Assembly (NCBI RefSeq): GCF_900187015.1
Contig: NZ_LT906479.1
Location: 620,001 to 684,000, forward strand
Reading direction: 5' to 3'
Source: Serratia ficaria
GTDB lineage: Bacteria; Pseudomonadota; Gammaproteobacteria; Enterobacterales; Enterobacteriaceae
Length of the DNA: 64,000 nt
Shown here: positions 27,260 through 36,362 of the stretch, one piece after another
How the letters are laid out: each line of letters starts with the position of its first letter
Position numbering within the stretch: position 1 is the stretch's first letter
Program-made: the position numbers and the translations under genes
The notes under the pieces: generated by a model
The model's input: the letters and a program-made list of their open reading frames with translations, nothing else
Database searches by the model: none
What the model was told of the DNA's origin: nothing

Positions 27260-27688
27260 ATGAAGGGTAATATATTGTTAGTTGTCGCAGGTGTGACTTT
27301 GTTGAGTGCCTGTGTAGGTGAGCGCCTGGACCAGCGTTATGCGCCGGATATCCCTATAACTGCTTATGCTCGAGATAATGGCGACATCTGCATTTATCCG
27401 TCATCAAAGGAAAACGAAAGGCCAGATACGCTCCATATCAGCGGTGAAACGGATGGGAAGTTGATTGATGTAGCAAATCAGGATATGAAGAAGGGCATTT
27501 GCGTCACTCAAAAGGACTACCCATTCCAGGGAAATCATTCCTATAGCATGAGGGTAAATGTTGTCCCGGTAGAGAAGCGTAAAGATCTGCAAGATGTCTC
27601 TGGCAGAGCCTTTATCGCTCACTTCCACGTAAAAAAGATTAATAATCGCTATGTTATCGAAAATGGCCACAGCAGGGCGCTCCATTGA
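27260..27688 (+). CDS. Putative immunity-type periplasmic lipoprotein
   Basis: A 142-aa protein with signal peptide MKGNILLVVAGVTLLSAC and a lipobox cysteine at 18. The mature part has one conserved-looking cysteine pair (GDICIYPSS, KGICVTQKDY) and a beta-rich pattern, the same general architecture as the immunity lipoproteins at 18632 and 19211 but without close similarity. AAGG lies 8 bp upstream of the ATG. It stands alone with no effector gene beside it. The function is inferred only from architecture and the surrounding conflict genes. Confidence 0.55.
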   Translation: MKGNILLVVAGVTLLSACVGERLDQRYAPDIPITAYARDNGDICIYPSSKENERPDTLHISGETDGKLIDVANQDMKKGICVTQKDYPFQGNHSYSMRVNVVPVEKRKDLQDVSGRAFIAHFHVKKINNRYVIENGHSRALH

Positions 27689-27833
27689 AATAATGGGGCG
27701 GTTCAGCAGCATCGGTTCTCTGTCAGTAAGATGTCGGGCGCTGCAGGTTAATTTGGCGTTACCCGTTTCAGTATTTATCCTTTTCCGGGCTTATGTTAAT
27801 CATAGGGTTTTGCTGATTCATGGATGAACGAAC

Positions 27834-27935
27834 ATGGCGAATGAAGATGAGCTGCGCGTTGCCCTATCGCCGGTGCAGCTTGCGGCGGTATTGTCTGATG
27901 CGAGTGTCACTGAAGGCGAAAGACTAAGCCGATGA
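27834..27935 (+). pseudogene. N-terminal stub of a polymorphic toxin
   Basis: 33 codons beginning MANEDELRVALSPVQLAAVL and continuing SDASVTEGE, which I recall as the opening of large toxin proteins that go on TLSNRLWGG. Here it stops after RLSR, and its TGA overlaps the start of the immunity-like gene at 27932 (ATGA). It looks like a deletion that removed nearly all of the toxin and joined its head to its immunity gene. Confidence 0.5.
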
Positions 27936-28219
27936 AAACCAGCGAACTTGATAACCTGATCGTCGTTTATTTCGGTCAAGATTATGACCTGATAAACGAA
28001 GACGGCGATATTGCCGCACTGATCGCAGAGTACATTCGTCTGGCGACTCATCAGCAGCGCCAGGCTTTGGCCGATGAGATAGATGCGTTACTGGCGCAGG
28101 ATAATGTGGAGTCATTATTCAACCAACGTTTCGGCTTTACCTTCAGCCCCGAGCTATGGGGAACCACGGTTCCCGCATTCTTGCAGCAGGCCAGAAGCGC
28201 CGCTGTGAAAGCGCTTTGA
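27932..28219 (+). CDS. CdiI-like immunity protein (copy 1)
   Basis: A 95-aa cytoplasmic protein with the motif LDNLIVVYFGQDYDLINEDGD, characteristic of the contact-dependent inhibition immunity family (CdiI_2). The usual pattern is a short helix, YF-x-QD-x-D, then a helical C-terminus. It begins inside the stop codon of the toxin stub (ATGA). A second homologue follows 11 bp later. Orphan immunity genes of this kind commonly pile up downstream of toxin loci and protect against neighbouring strains. Confidence 0.75.
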   Translation: MKTSELDNLIVVYFGQDYDLINEDGDIAALIAEYIRLATHQQRQALADEIDALLAQDNVESLFNQRFGFTFSPELWGTTVPAFLQQARSAAVKAL

Positions 28220-28230
28220 GCACCATCGTG

Positions 28231-28548
28231 ATGCGCAATCACTTCAGCGAGCTCAGTAGCTTATTCTGCATTTACTTCGGGCAGGATTATGACCTGTTTA
28301 CTGACGCCGAAACTACAGAGGGAGTGATAGACGGCTTTCTTGAGCAACACGGCAGTCAAATCATCCGCGATATCCTCGAGGAAGCGAAAGCGTTTCAGGC
28401 TACCTATGCAGGGCGTATAGACGAAGGAATGGCGGAGCATTTTCCAAATGAGTTTGTACCGGAGAGTTGGGATATTACGGCGGTAGAGCTCTTTGCCATG
28501 CTGCAACGGAAAGCAGCGCAAAAGCTGGAACAGCTCAAACGAACTTAA
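28231..28548 (+). CDS. CdiI-like immunity protein (copy 2)
   Basis: A 105-aa homologue of the preceding gene with LSSLFCIYFGQDYDLFTDAETTEG and a helical C-terminus, diverged in the rest. The start at 28231 follows the family N-terminus; a GTG three bases earlier and an ATG at 28156 inside copy 1 are less likely. Spacing of 11 bp from copy 1 indicates an operon. Divergence between the two suggests they neutralise different toxins. Confidence 0.72.
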   Translation: MRNHFSELSSLFCIYFGQDYDLFTDAETTEGVIDGFLEQHGSQIIRDILEEAKAFQATYAGRIDEGMAEHFPNEFVPESWDITAVELFAMLQRKAAQKLEQLKRT

Positions 28549-28614
28549 GCACTCCTCCGCCCCACACTAACCCCCAGGCGCCCGAACTTCTCAGGCCCCT
28601 GGGGCAAAGCCAAC

Positions 28615-30184
<1,570 letters not shown>

Positions 30185-30195
30185 AAAATAGTGCG

Positions 30196-31641
30196 TTAAT
30201 GGGTCGCGTTAGCGGTATTCGCCGCAGGCGCAGTGGCCGCCGTTGGGGCCGCTTCGCTTTCCGGAATGTCTTCGAAGCCCAAAATCAGCGTGAGTACGAA
30301 AGACAGCACCACGGAAAGCGCCATCACCGCCACCACCCACACCATGCTCATCGGGTTGGCCGGGTCGAAGAACTGCACGCTGGTGAACAACCCGGGCGAG
30401 GCCATCGAATGGCTGGCCAGCCCGCCGATGCCGGCGACCGCGCCGCAGACAAAGCCGCTGATCAGGCTGGCGATCAGCGGGCGTTTCAGCCGCACCGCCA
30501 CGCCGTACAGCGCCGGTTCGGAAATCCCCGCCACAATGGCGGAGGCGGCGGCGGCCAATGCGGTCTGGCGCAGCTCGCGGTTCTTGGTTTTGAACGCCAC
30601 CGCCAGCGAAGAGCCGCCGAGCGACAGGTTGGCGCCAATCTCCGAAGGCATCACCATGCCCTCTTTGCCGGTTTCGGCGATGGTCTGGATGATGGTCGGG
30701 GTGAACACCCGGTGCATGCCGGTGATCACCAGCAGCGGCCAAATCGCCCCCATAATGGCGACGGAGAGCCAGCCCAGATAGCCGTGCACGGTATACACCA
30801 GCGCAGAGATGCCGCTGCCGATCCAGATGCCCAGCGGGCCGATAATCAGGATGGCGATCGGCGCGGCAATCAGCACGATCAGCATCGGCTTGAGGAAGTT
30901 CTTGGTCACCGCCGGGGTGATGCGGTCTACCCCGCGTTCGATGTGCGACAGGATCCAGGTCATCACCAGCGCCGGGATCACCGTGTAGGTGTATTTCACC
31001 GCCGTCACCGGGATGAAGGCGAACTCCACCGCCTGGCCCTGCGCCGCCTTGGCCATCAGATCGATAAAGTTGGGGTGCACCAGCACCCCGGCGATGGCGA
31101 TCGCCAACGACATGTTGGTTTTGAACTTCAGCGCCGCAGAGGCGGCGACCATCACCGGCAGGAAGAAGAACGCGCCGTCGCCGATCACGTTCAGGATGAT
31201 CAGGGTCGAGGAGCCTTTTTCGAATGCCCCGGCCATATCCAGGATCATCGCCAGCAGCTTCACCATGGATCCGCCGATGATGGCGGGGATGAGCGGCGAC
31301 ATGGTGCCCACCAGCGCGTCGAGAATGCCGGCGCCGATGCCTCTCAGGGTGAGCTGGCGTTTTACCGGTGCGGCGGGGGCCGCCGCACCCGGCATGCCGA
31401 GCGCCTGCACCGCCTGGTAAGCCCTGGCCACCTCGTTGCCGATGATCACCTGGCACTGCTCGCCGCTGTGCACCACGCCCAGCACGCCGTCGATGGCTTT
31501 CAGCGCGGGCGTGTCGATCAGCGCTCGGTCCTTAACAACGAATCTCAGGCGGGTCATGCAGTGCGTCACGGCGTCGATATTGCCGAGGCCGCCCAGCGCT
31601 TGCACGATGCGGCGCGAGATCTCTGCGTAGTTTTTCGGCAT
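30196..31641 (-). CDS. ascF: PTS beta-glucoside transporter subunit IIBC, AscF
   Basis: A 481-aa membrane permease that imports and phosphorylates beta-glucosides. The N-terminal IIB domain carries the phosphorylated cysteine in THCMTRLRF (Cys28). The remainder is the multi-span IIC domain with GISEPALYGVAVRLKRP, the conserved substrate-site segment. No IIA domain is fused at the C-terminus, as in E. coli AscF (485 aa), so it depends on a separate IIA such as Crr. It is the first gene of the asc operon, transcribed away from ascG with operator-like palindromes between. Confidence 0.92.
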   Translation of the reverse strand: MPKNYAEISRRIVQALGGLGNIDAVTHCMTRLRFVVKDRALIDTPALKAIDGVLGVVHSGEQCQVIIGNEVARAYQAVQALGMPGAAAPAAPVKRQLTLRGIGAGILDALVGTMSPLIPAIIGGSMVKLLAMILDMAGAFEKGSSTLIILNVIGDGAFFFLPVMVAASAALKFKTNMSLAIAIAGVLVHPNFIDLMAKAAQGQAVEFAFIPVTAVKYTYTVIPALVMTWILSHIERGVDRITPAVTKNFLKPMLIVLIAAPIAILIIGPLGIWIGSGISALVYTVHGYLGWLSVAIMGAIWPLLVITGMHRVFTPTIIQTIAETGKEGMVMPSEIGANLSLGGSSLAVAFKTKNRELRQTALAAAASAIVAGISEPALYGVAVRLKRPLIASLISGFVCGAVAGIGGLASHSMASPGLFTSVQFFDPANPMSMVWVVAVMALSVVLSFVLTLILGFEDIPESEAAPTAATAPAANTANATH

Positions 31642-31736
31642 AAAGTTGTCGTCTCTTTTCAGGAATTCGGATTGCCTAAAGGCGAATTTTTACTGCCTGG
31701 GCGATCCGCCGTTCCATCTGAATGAAACGCCCATAA

Positions 31737-31748
31737 GAAACCGGTTTC
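31737..31748. promoter_or_regulatory. AscG operator
   Basis: Perfect palindrome GAAACCGGTTTC in the ascF-ascG intergenic region. E. coli AscG is reported to bind TGAAACCGGTTTCA, differing only in the outermost base here. It lies 96 bp upstream of ascF. Confidence 0.8.
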
Positions 31749-31856
31749 ACAAAATCATGAAGTGGTATTATTTATCTGGCAAGAATTATGATTTTTGGGT
31801 TTTCATTTTCGTGATCTGGATCGCCGCAGGAGGCAGGGCCAGGGAGCGGGCGAGAG

Positions 31857-31869
31857 TGAAAACGTTTCA
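31857..31869. promoter_or_regulatory. Second LacI-family operator-like site near ascG
   Basis: TGAAAACGTTTCA, a near-palindrome around AAACGTTT, 56 bp before the ascG start. It resembles a LacI/GalR-type operator and probably serves AscG autoregulation. Confidence 0.55.
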
Positions 31870-31924
31870 AACCCGGGGCGTCTTGGGTAGACTGCGGTGA
31901 ACCATGGATTTTAACGGCGCACAG

Positions 31925-32959
31925 ATGGCAACAATACTTGAGGTGGCGAAAAAGGCCGGCGTTTCAAAGGCGACGGTGTCGCGCGTTTTGTCCGGCAGCG
32001 GCTATGTCAGCCAAGCGAAGCGTGCGCTGGTGGATCGGGCCATCGCAGAGACCGGCTACCGGCCCAACCTGCTGGCGCGCAACCTGGCGACCAAAACCAC
32101 CCAGACCATCGGCCTGGTGGTCACCAACACCCTCTACAGCGGCAACTACTTCAGCGAGCTGATGGCACAGTCGGCGCGCATCATGGAAGAAAACGGCCGC
32201 CAGCTGATCCTGGCGGACGGCAAACACACCGCCGAAGAAGAGCGGGCCGCCATTCAGTTTCTGCTGGATCTGCGCTGCGACGGCGTGATCATCTACCCGC
32301 GCTTTTTGTCGATCGCGGAAATGGACGAGATCGTTTCCCGGCACCGGCAGCCGATACTGGTCATCAACCGCCGCCTGCGGCTGAACGACAGCTACTGCAT
32401 CTTCAGCGATCAGCACGCCGCCAGCGCGGCGGCGGTGGCGCACCTGATTGCACGCGGCCACCGCGATATCGCCTTCATCACCGGCTCGCTGGATTCGCCC
32501 ACCGCGCTGGAGCGCCTTTCCGGCTATAAATCCGCGCTGGCGCAGCAGGGCATCGCGCTCAACAACGGGTTGATTGTCGAAGGCAAGTGGAACGCGCAAA
32601 GCGGCATGGCGGCGGTCGATGCGCTGCTGGCCGGCGGCCAGGCGTTCAGCGCCATCGTCGCCGGCAACGACGAAATGGCCATCGGCGCGATCAAGCGCCT
32701 GACCGAATGCCGGATCCCGGTGCCGTCCGCGGTGTCGGTGATCGGCTTCGACGATATCCCGCTGGCGCCCTATACCGTCCCCTCGCTGTCCAGCATGAAA
32801 ATGCCGGTCACCGAGATGATCAAGGAAACCATCAACCGCCTGGTGTCGATGCTGGACGGCGGCGAGCTGAGCAAGCGCCCGGCCTTCCCGGCCAGCCTGA
32901 TCGAGCGCGAGTCGGTGGCGGCGGGGCCGCACTGCCCGGCGGATAAGGCGCGCGGTTAA
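31925..32959 (+). CDS. ascG: LacI-family repressor AscG
   Basis: A 344-aa regulator of the divergent ascFB operon. The N-terminal HTH ATILEVAKKAGVSKATVSRVLSG is the LacI signature, and the effector domain includes VVTNTLYSGNYFSEL and VIGFDDIPLAPYTVPSLSS. It closely follows the E. coli AscG sequence throughout. The start at 31925 matches the family N-terminus; an ATG at 31904 would add seven residues, and neither has a clear ribosome-binding site. The stop overlaps the stop of the convergent AraC-type gene by four bases. Confidence 0.92.
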   Translation: MATILEVAKKAGVSKATVSRVLSGSGYVSQAKRALVDRAIAETGYRPNLLARNLATKTTQTIGLVVTNTLYSGNYFSELMAQSARIMEENGRQLILADGKHTAEEERAAIQFLLDLRCDGVIIYPRFLSIAEMDEIVSRHRQPILVINRRLRLNDSYCIFSDQHAASAAAVAHLIARGHRDIAFITGSLDSPTALERLSGYKSALAQQGIALNNGLIVEGKWNAQSGMAAVDALLAGGQAFSAIVAGNDEMAIGAIKRLTECRIPVPSAVSVIGFDDIPLAPYTVPSLSSMKMPVTEMIKETINRLVSMLDGGELSKRPAFPASLIERESVAAGPHCPADKARG

Positions 32960-33723
32960 CGGCGGCTCGGCATATAGGCGCGCGGCGAGCTGCCGGTCAT
33001 ATTTTTAAAGAAGGTCGAGAAGGCGCTGTCGCTGGAGAACTCAAGCTTGCCGGCGATATCGGACAGGCCGCATCCCTCCGCCAGCAGCTCGATGGCTTTG
33101 ATCAAACGCCATTGCTGGCGCCACTGCTGGTAGCTCAATCCGGTCTCCTTGCGAAAGATGCGGCTGATGGTCTTCTGCGAAGCGCCGCTGTAGCGCGCCA
33201 GCTCATTGAGCGGCGGCACCTCCTCCATGCCGGCCAACTGCCGCAGGCGGCGGTCCTTGGGCAGCGGCAGCAAGGTCGGCTCGCGCTGCGCTTGCCGTAT
33301 TTCGTCCAGGCATACGGCAAGAATATTGGCGCTGGGGCCGCTTTCCCACCGGGTGGCGAAGTCGGCGAGGGCGATGCGCTCCAGCGCTTCCCGCAGCAAA
33401 GAAGAGGCCGAAAGCACTTCCAGCCGGGGCGAAAGGCCGGGGTAGCGCCGGGTGTCGAGATAAACCGAGCGATAACCCGCCACCCCGGTAACCTGCACGC
33501 GGTGCACCACCTTGGGTGGGATCCAGGCAATGCGCGCCGGCGGCAGGAGGCAAATGCTCTCGTTGAGCGTGATGCGCATGCAGCCCCGCTGGCTGAACAG
33601 CAGCTGCCCCATGCGATGCCAGTGCGGCCCGGAATCATGCTGCGCCAGCTCGGCCGCAATGCCTAACACGCTATTGTCGATAGCATCGGGGTCAAATTCG
33701 TCCTGTGCGCTGAGCCATGCCAT
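32956..33723 (-). CDS. AraC-family transcriptional regulator
   Basis: A 255-aa protein. The N-terminal cupin-like sensing region includes HWHRMGQLLFSQRG and LLPPARIAWIPPKVVHRV. The C-terminal double HTH includes LARYSGASQKTISRIFRKETGLSYQQWRQQ and LEFSSDSAFSTFFKNMTGSSPRAYM. It is divergent from an MFS exporter gene with 104 bp between, the same arrangement as regulator/exporter pairs such as nimR-nimT in E. coli. It probably controls that exporter; the inducer is unknown. Confidence 0.87.
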   Translation of the reverse strand: MAWLSAQDEFDPDAIDNSVLGIAAELAQHDSGPHWHRMGQLLFSQRGCMRITLNESICLLPPARIAWIPPKVVHRVQVTGVAGYRSVYLDTRRYPGLSPRLEVLSASSLLREALERIALADFATRWESGPSANILAVCLDEIRQAQREPTLLPLPKDRRLRQLAGMEEVPPLNELARYSGASQKTISRIFRKETGLSYQQWRQQWRLIKAIELLAEGCGLSDIAGKLEFSSDSAFSTFFKNMTGSSPRAYMPSRR

Positions 33724-33827
33724 AAGTCTGTCCGATTTTATAAGTTTTTTGTCTTTTATATTGTAATAGTCGGGGTGGGGAAGGTGCTACTTTGTGGCCT
33801 ACTTTCTTTTTGGATACGGGATGTACC

Positions 33828-35033
33828 ATGCAACGCAGACTGACCCTCACCCTAGCGACACTGATGATGATGTTTCCCCAGATTGTGGAAACGATCTATA
33901 GCCCGGCGCTCACGCACATTGCCGACGGTTTTCACGTCAGCGCGGAGGCCGCGGCGCAAACCCTGTCCTGTTACTTTTTCGCTTTTGCTTTCGGGGTGGT
34001 CGTCTGGGGCCGGTTGTGTGACGTGATCGGCCGGCGACCCACCATATTGGCCGGTCTGGCGCTGTATTTGCTGGCGTCGATCATCGCCATTTTCAGCACC
34101 GGCTTTACCCTGCTGTTGGCGGCCAGGGTGCTGGCGGCGTTTGGCGCGGCGGTGGGGTCCGTAGGCACCCAGACCGCCATTCGCGATCGGTTCGACGGCT
34201 ATGAGCTGGCGCGGGTGTTTTCCGTGATGGGGATCGCGATGGCGGTTAGCCCTGCGGTGGGGGTGCTGAGCGGCGCCCTGTTGACCCATTACTGGGGCTA
34301 TCAGGGGGTGTTCGCCGGGTTGGCGGCGTTGGCCGCCTTGCTGCTGGCCTATGCCGCATGGCGGCTGCCGGAAACGCGCCCGGCGCAGGTGGTGAAAAGC
34401 TCGTTCTTCGGCACGTTGGGCCGCATGGCGAAAGACGGCGATATCTGGCGCAGCGCATGGCTGGTGGCCCTGTTCAACGTCTGCATGTTCAGCTATTACC
34501 AGCTGGCGCCGTTTCGGTTTGAAGCGCTGGGTATTCCGCCGCAGTGGTTTGGCTATACCGGGTTGGTGCTGGCCGCCGGCGTTGGGATCGGCGCGGCAAT
34601 CAACAAGTTTCTCATCGCCAGGAAGTGGCTGTTTACGCCGCTGCTGATGCTGGCCTGCGTATTGGCGCTGGTCGGCGGGGGCCTGGTGTTCCTGTTGGAA
34701 GATAAGCTGTGGTTCGTGCTGCCGATGATGCTGGTGGTGATGGCCTACGGCATCGCGATCCCCAATATTTTGGCCAGGGCGCTGCGGAATTATAAGGATT
34801 GCATGGGCACCGCTGGCGCAATCCTTGGCCTGATGTATTACCTGATGCTGGCGGCGGGGCTGGTGATGGCCGGGGTGGCGCAGCGGCCGGGCATCGTGCT
34901 GATGGCGAGCAGCGCCTGCGCGCTGCTGCTGGCGTGGACCCTGGTACGCGGCGAAAACCGTGCCGCATGCGCACTCAACCCAACCCGCCAATCCGTTGCC
35001 GGATCTCCTCCTCCGGCAAGTCCACGCCGATAA
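33828..35033 (+). CDS. MFS exporter, Bcr/CflA-like
   Basis: A 401-aa inner-membrane protein with about 12 hydrophobic spans. The N-terminal segment FPQIVETIYSPALTHIADGFHVSAE and the loop motif GRLCDVIGRRPTILAG (MFS motif A) point to the Bcr/CflA drug exporter branch. The start at 33828 (MQRRLTLTL) is preferred over an in-frame start at 33792. Its last 59 bp overlap the 3' end of the convergent yjiA gene, giving antisense complementarity of the two mRNAs. It is probably regulated by the divergent AraC-type gene. Confidence 0.87.
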   Translation: MQRRLTLTLATLMMMFPQIVETIYSPALTHIADGFHVSAEAAAQTLSCYFFAFAFGVVVWGRLCDVIGRRPTILAGLALYLLASIIAIFSTGFTLLLAARVLAAFGAAVGSVGTQTAIRDRFDGYELARVFSVMGIAMAVSPAVGVLSGALLTHYWGYQGVFAGLAALAALLLAYAAWRLPETRPAQVVKSSFFGTLGRMAKDGDIWRSAWLVALFNVCMFSYYQLAPFRFEALGIPPQWFGYTGLVLAAGVGIGAAINKFLIARKWLFTPLLMLACVLALVGGGLVFLLEDKLWFVLPMMLVVMAYGIAIPNILARALRNYKDCMGTAGAILGLMYYLMLAAGLVMAGVAQRPGIVLMASSACALLLAWTLVRGENRAACALNPTRQSVAGSPPPASPRR

Positions 35034-35937
35034 ACACCAGCGTACTGCGGCGCTCCTCATCCGGCAGCCACTCGCGGTCCCAGTCGGCGTTATACAGCCG
35101 CTGCACGCCCTGGAACAGCAGGCGGCGCGGTTCGTCCTTAATCGCCAAAATGCCCTTATAGCGCAGCAGGCTGTCGGCGTATTCCAGCAGCAGGCCTTCC
35201 ATCACTTCGGAAATTTGCATCAGCTCCAGCGGCTGGTCGTGGTACACCACGATCGAGCCAATGTCGTTCTGCGCTTGCGGAATGCGGCGGAACAGCGGGG
35301 CGGGCGGCGTCAGGGCCAGCTTGTCGTTCAGCACAAAGCCTTCGATGTCGAACAGCAGGCCCAGCTCGATATCGCCGTGTGTCACCTTGTGCACCGGTGC
35401 GCGGGCGTTCATCCGCTGCAGGCGTTGGATCAGCGCTTCGCAGTCCGGCGCCACGTCGGTTTTGCTCAGCAGAATGCGGTCGGCGTAGCCCACCTGCGCC
35501 TGCGCGATGCTGAACTGGGTCAGCTGTTGGTCGGCATGCGCGGCGTCCACCAGGGTGATGATGCCGTCCAGCAGGAAACGCTCGCAGAGGATCTCGTGCG
35601 AGAAGAAGGTCTGGGCGATCGGGCCGGGATCGGCCATGCCGGTGCATTCTATGATCAGCCGATCGAACGCCAGCTGGCCGCTGTCTGCGCCGTCCAGCAG
35701 GTCCAGCAGCGCATCCGCCAGCTCGTTGGATTTGCTGCAGCAGATGCAGCCGTTGCTCAGGGTGGTGATGCGGCTGGCGCGGTCGCCGATCAGCGCGTTG
35801 TCGATCGGCACTTCGCCGAATTCGTTCTCGATGACCGCAATCCGGTAGCCGTGCTCGGCGTTCAGGATATGGCGCAGCAGGGTGGTTTTGCCGGCGCCCA
35901 AAAAGCCGGTCAGAATGGTGACTGCGATGGGTTTCAT
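34975..35937 (-). CDS. yjiA: P-loop GTPase YjiA (COG0523 family)
   Basis: A 320-aa G3E-family GTPase (318 aa in E. coli). Walker A is GFLGAGKTT (11-19), the ENEFGEV motif lies at 38-44, and the metal-binding CxCC motif appears as NGCICCS. The GTP-base motif is SKTD. COG0523 proteins are metal-handling chaperone-type GTPases; YjiA binds zinc and other metals in vitro. It is the last gene of btsT-yjiX-yjiA, 23 bp after yjiX, the same order as in E. coli. Confidence 0.95.
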   Translation of the reverse strand: MKPIAVTILTGFLGAGKTTLLRHILNAEHGYRIAVIENEFGEVPIDNALIGDRASRITTLSNGCICCSKSNELADALLDLLDGADSGQLAFDRLIIECTGMADPGPIAQTFFSHEILCERFLLDGIITLVDAAHADQQLTQFSIAQAQVGYADRILLSKTDVAPDCEALIQRLQRMNARAPVHKVTHGDIELGLLFDIEGFVLNDKLALTPPAPLFRRIPQAQNDIGSIVVYHDQPLELMQISEVMEGLLLEYADSLLRYKGILAIKDEPRRLLFQGVQRLYNADWDREWLPDEERRSTLVFIGVDLPEEEIRQRIGGLG

Positions 35938-35960
35938 TACGGGTCCTTATTCACTGCAAA

Positions 35961-36164
35961 TCAACAGCAGCGCATGCCGCCTTTGCCGTCGCCGCCGTAG
36001 CGCGCCTGCTGGCGTTCGCGGAAAAATTCTTTATAGGTCATCACCGGCTTGTCCGGGTGGTTGTCTTTCATGTGCTGGACGTAGGTATCGTAGTCGGGCA
36101 CGCCCACCAACATGCGCGCCGCCTGCCCGAGATACTTACCCGCCTGGCCGAGATTTCCGAACAT
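35961..36164 (-). CDS. yjiX: YbdD/YjiX family small protein
   Basis: A 67-aa protein of the family that accompanies CstA-type transporters (YbdD with cstA, YjiX with btsT). It has [37 protein letters not shown] and ends GMRCC. The precise role is unknown, though it is thought to assist the transporter. It lies downstream of btsT with an ERIC element between, and 23 bp upstream of yjiA. Confidence 0.95.
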   Translation of the reverse strand: MFGNLGQAGKYLGQAARMLVGVPDYDTYVQHMKDNHPDKPVMTYKEFFRERQQARYGGDGKGGMRCC

Positions 36165-36212
36165 AGCCTGTCCTTATTGATTGAAGAGAATACCCTGCGT
36201 AATAGATCTCAT

Positions 36213-36340
36213 TATACCCAATAGATTTCAAGTTGCAGGTAGGCGGCAACTGAACGAGTCCCCAGGAGCTTGGTCCACCAAGTGACTGGGGTGAGCGAAG
36301 GCAGCCAACACCCCTGCGACTTGAAAGATGAAGGGTATAT
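36213..36340. repeat. ERIC element between btsT and yjiX
   Basis: 128 bp, with ends TATACCCAATAGATTTCAAG and CTTGAAAGATGAAGGGTATA and the core CCCCAGGAGCTTGGTCCACC-AAGTGACTGGGGTGAGCG; it is close to the ERIC consensus and has no insertion. It lies in the transcribed spacer after btsT. Confidence 0.9.
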
Positions 36341-36362
36341 GCAGGGTATCCGCTAAATCACA

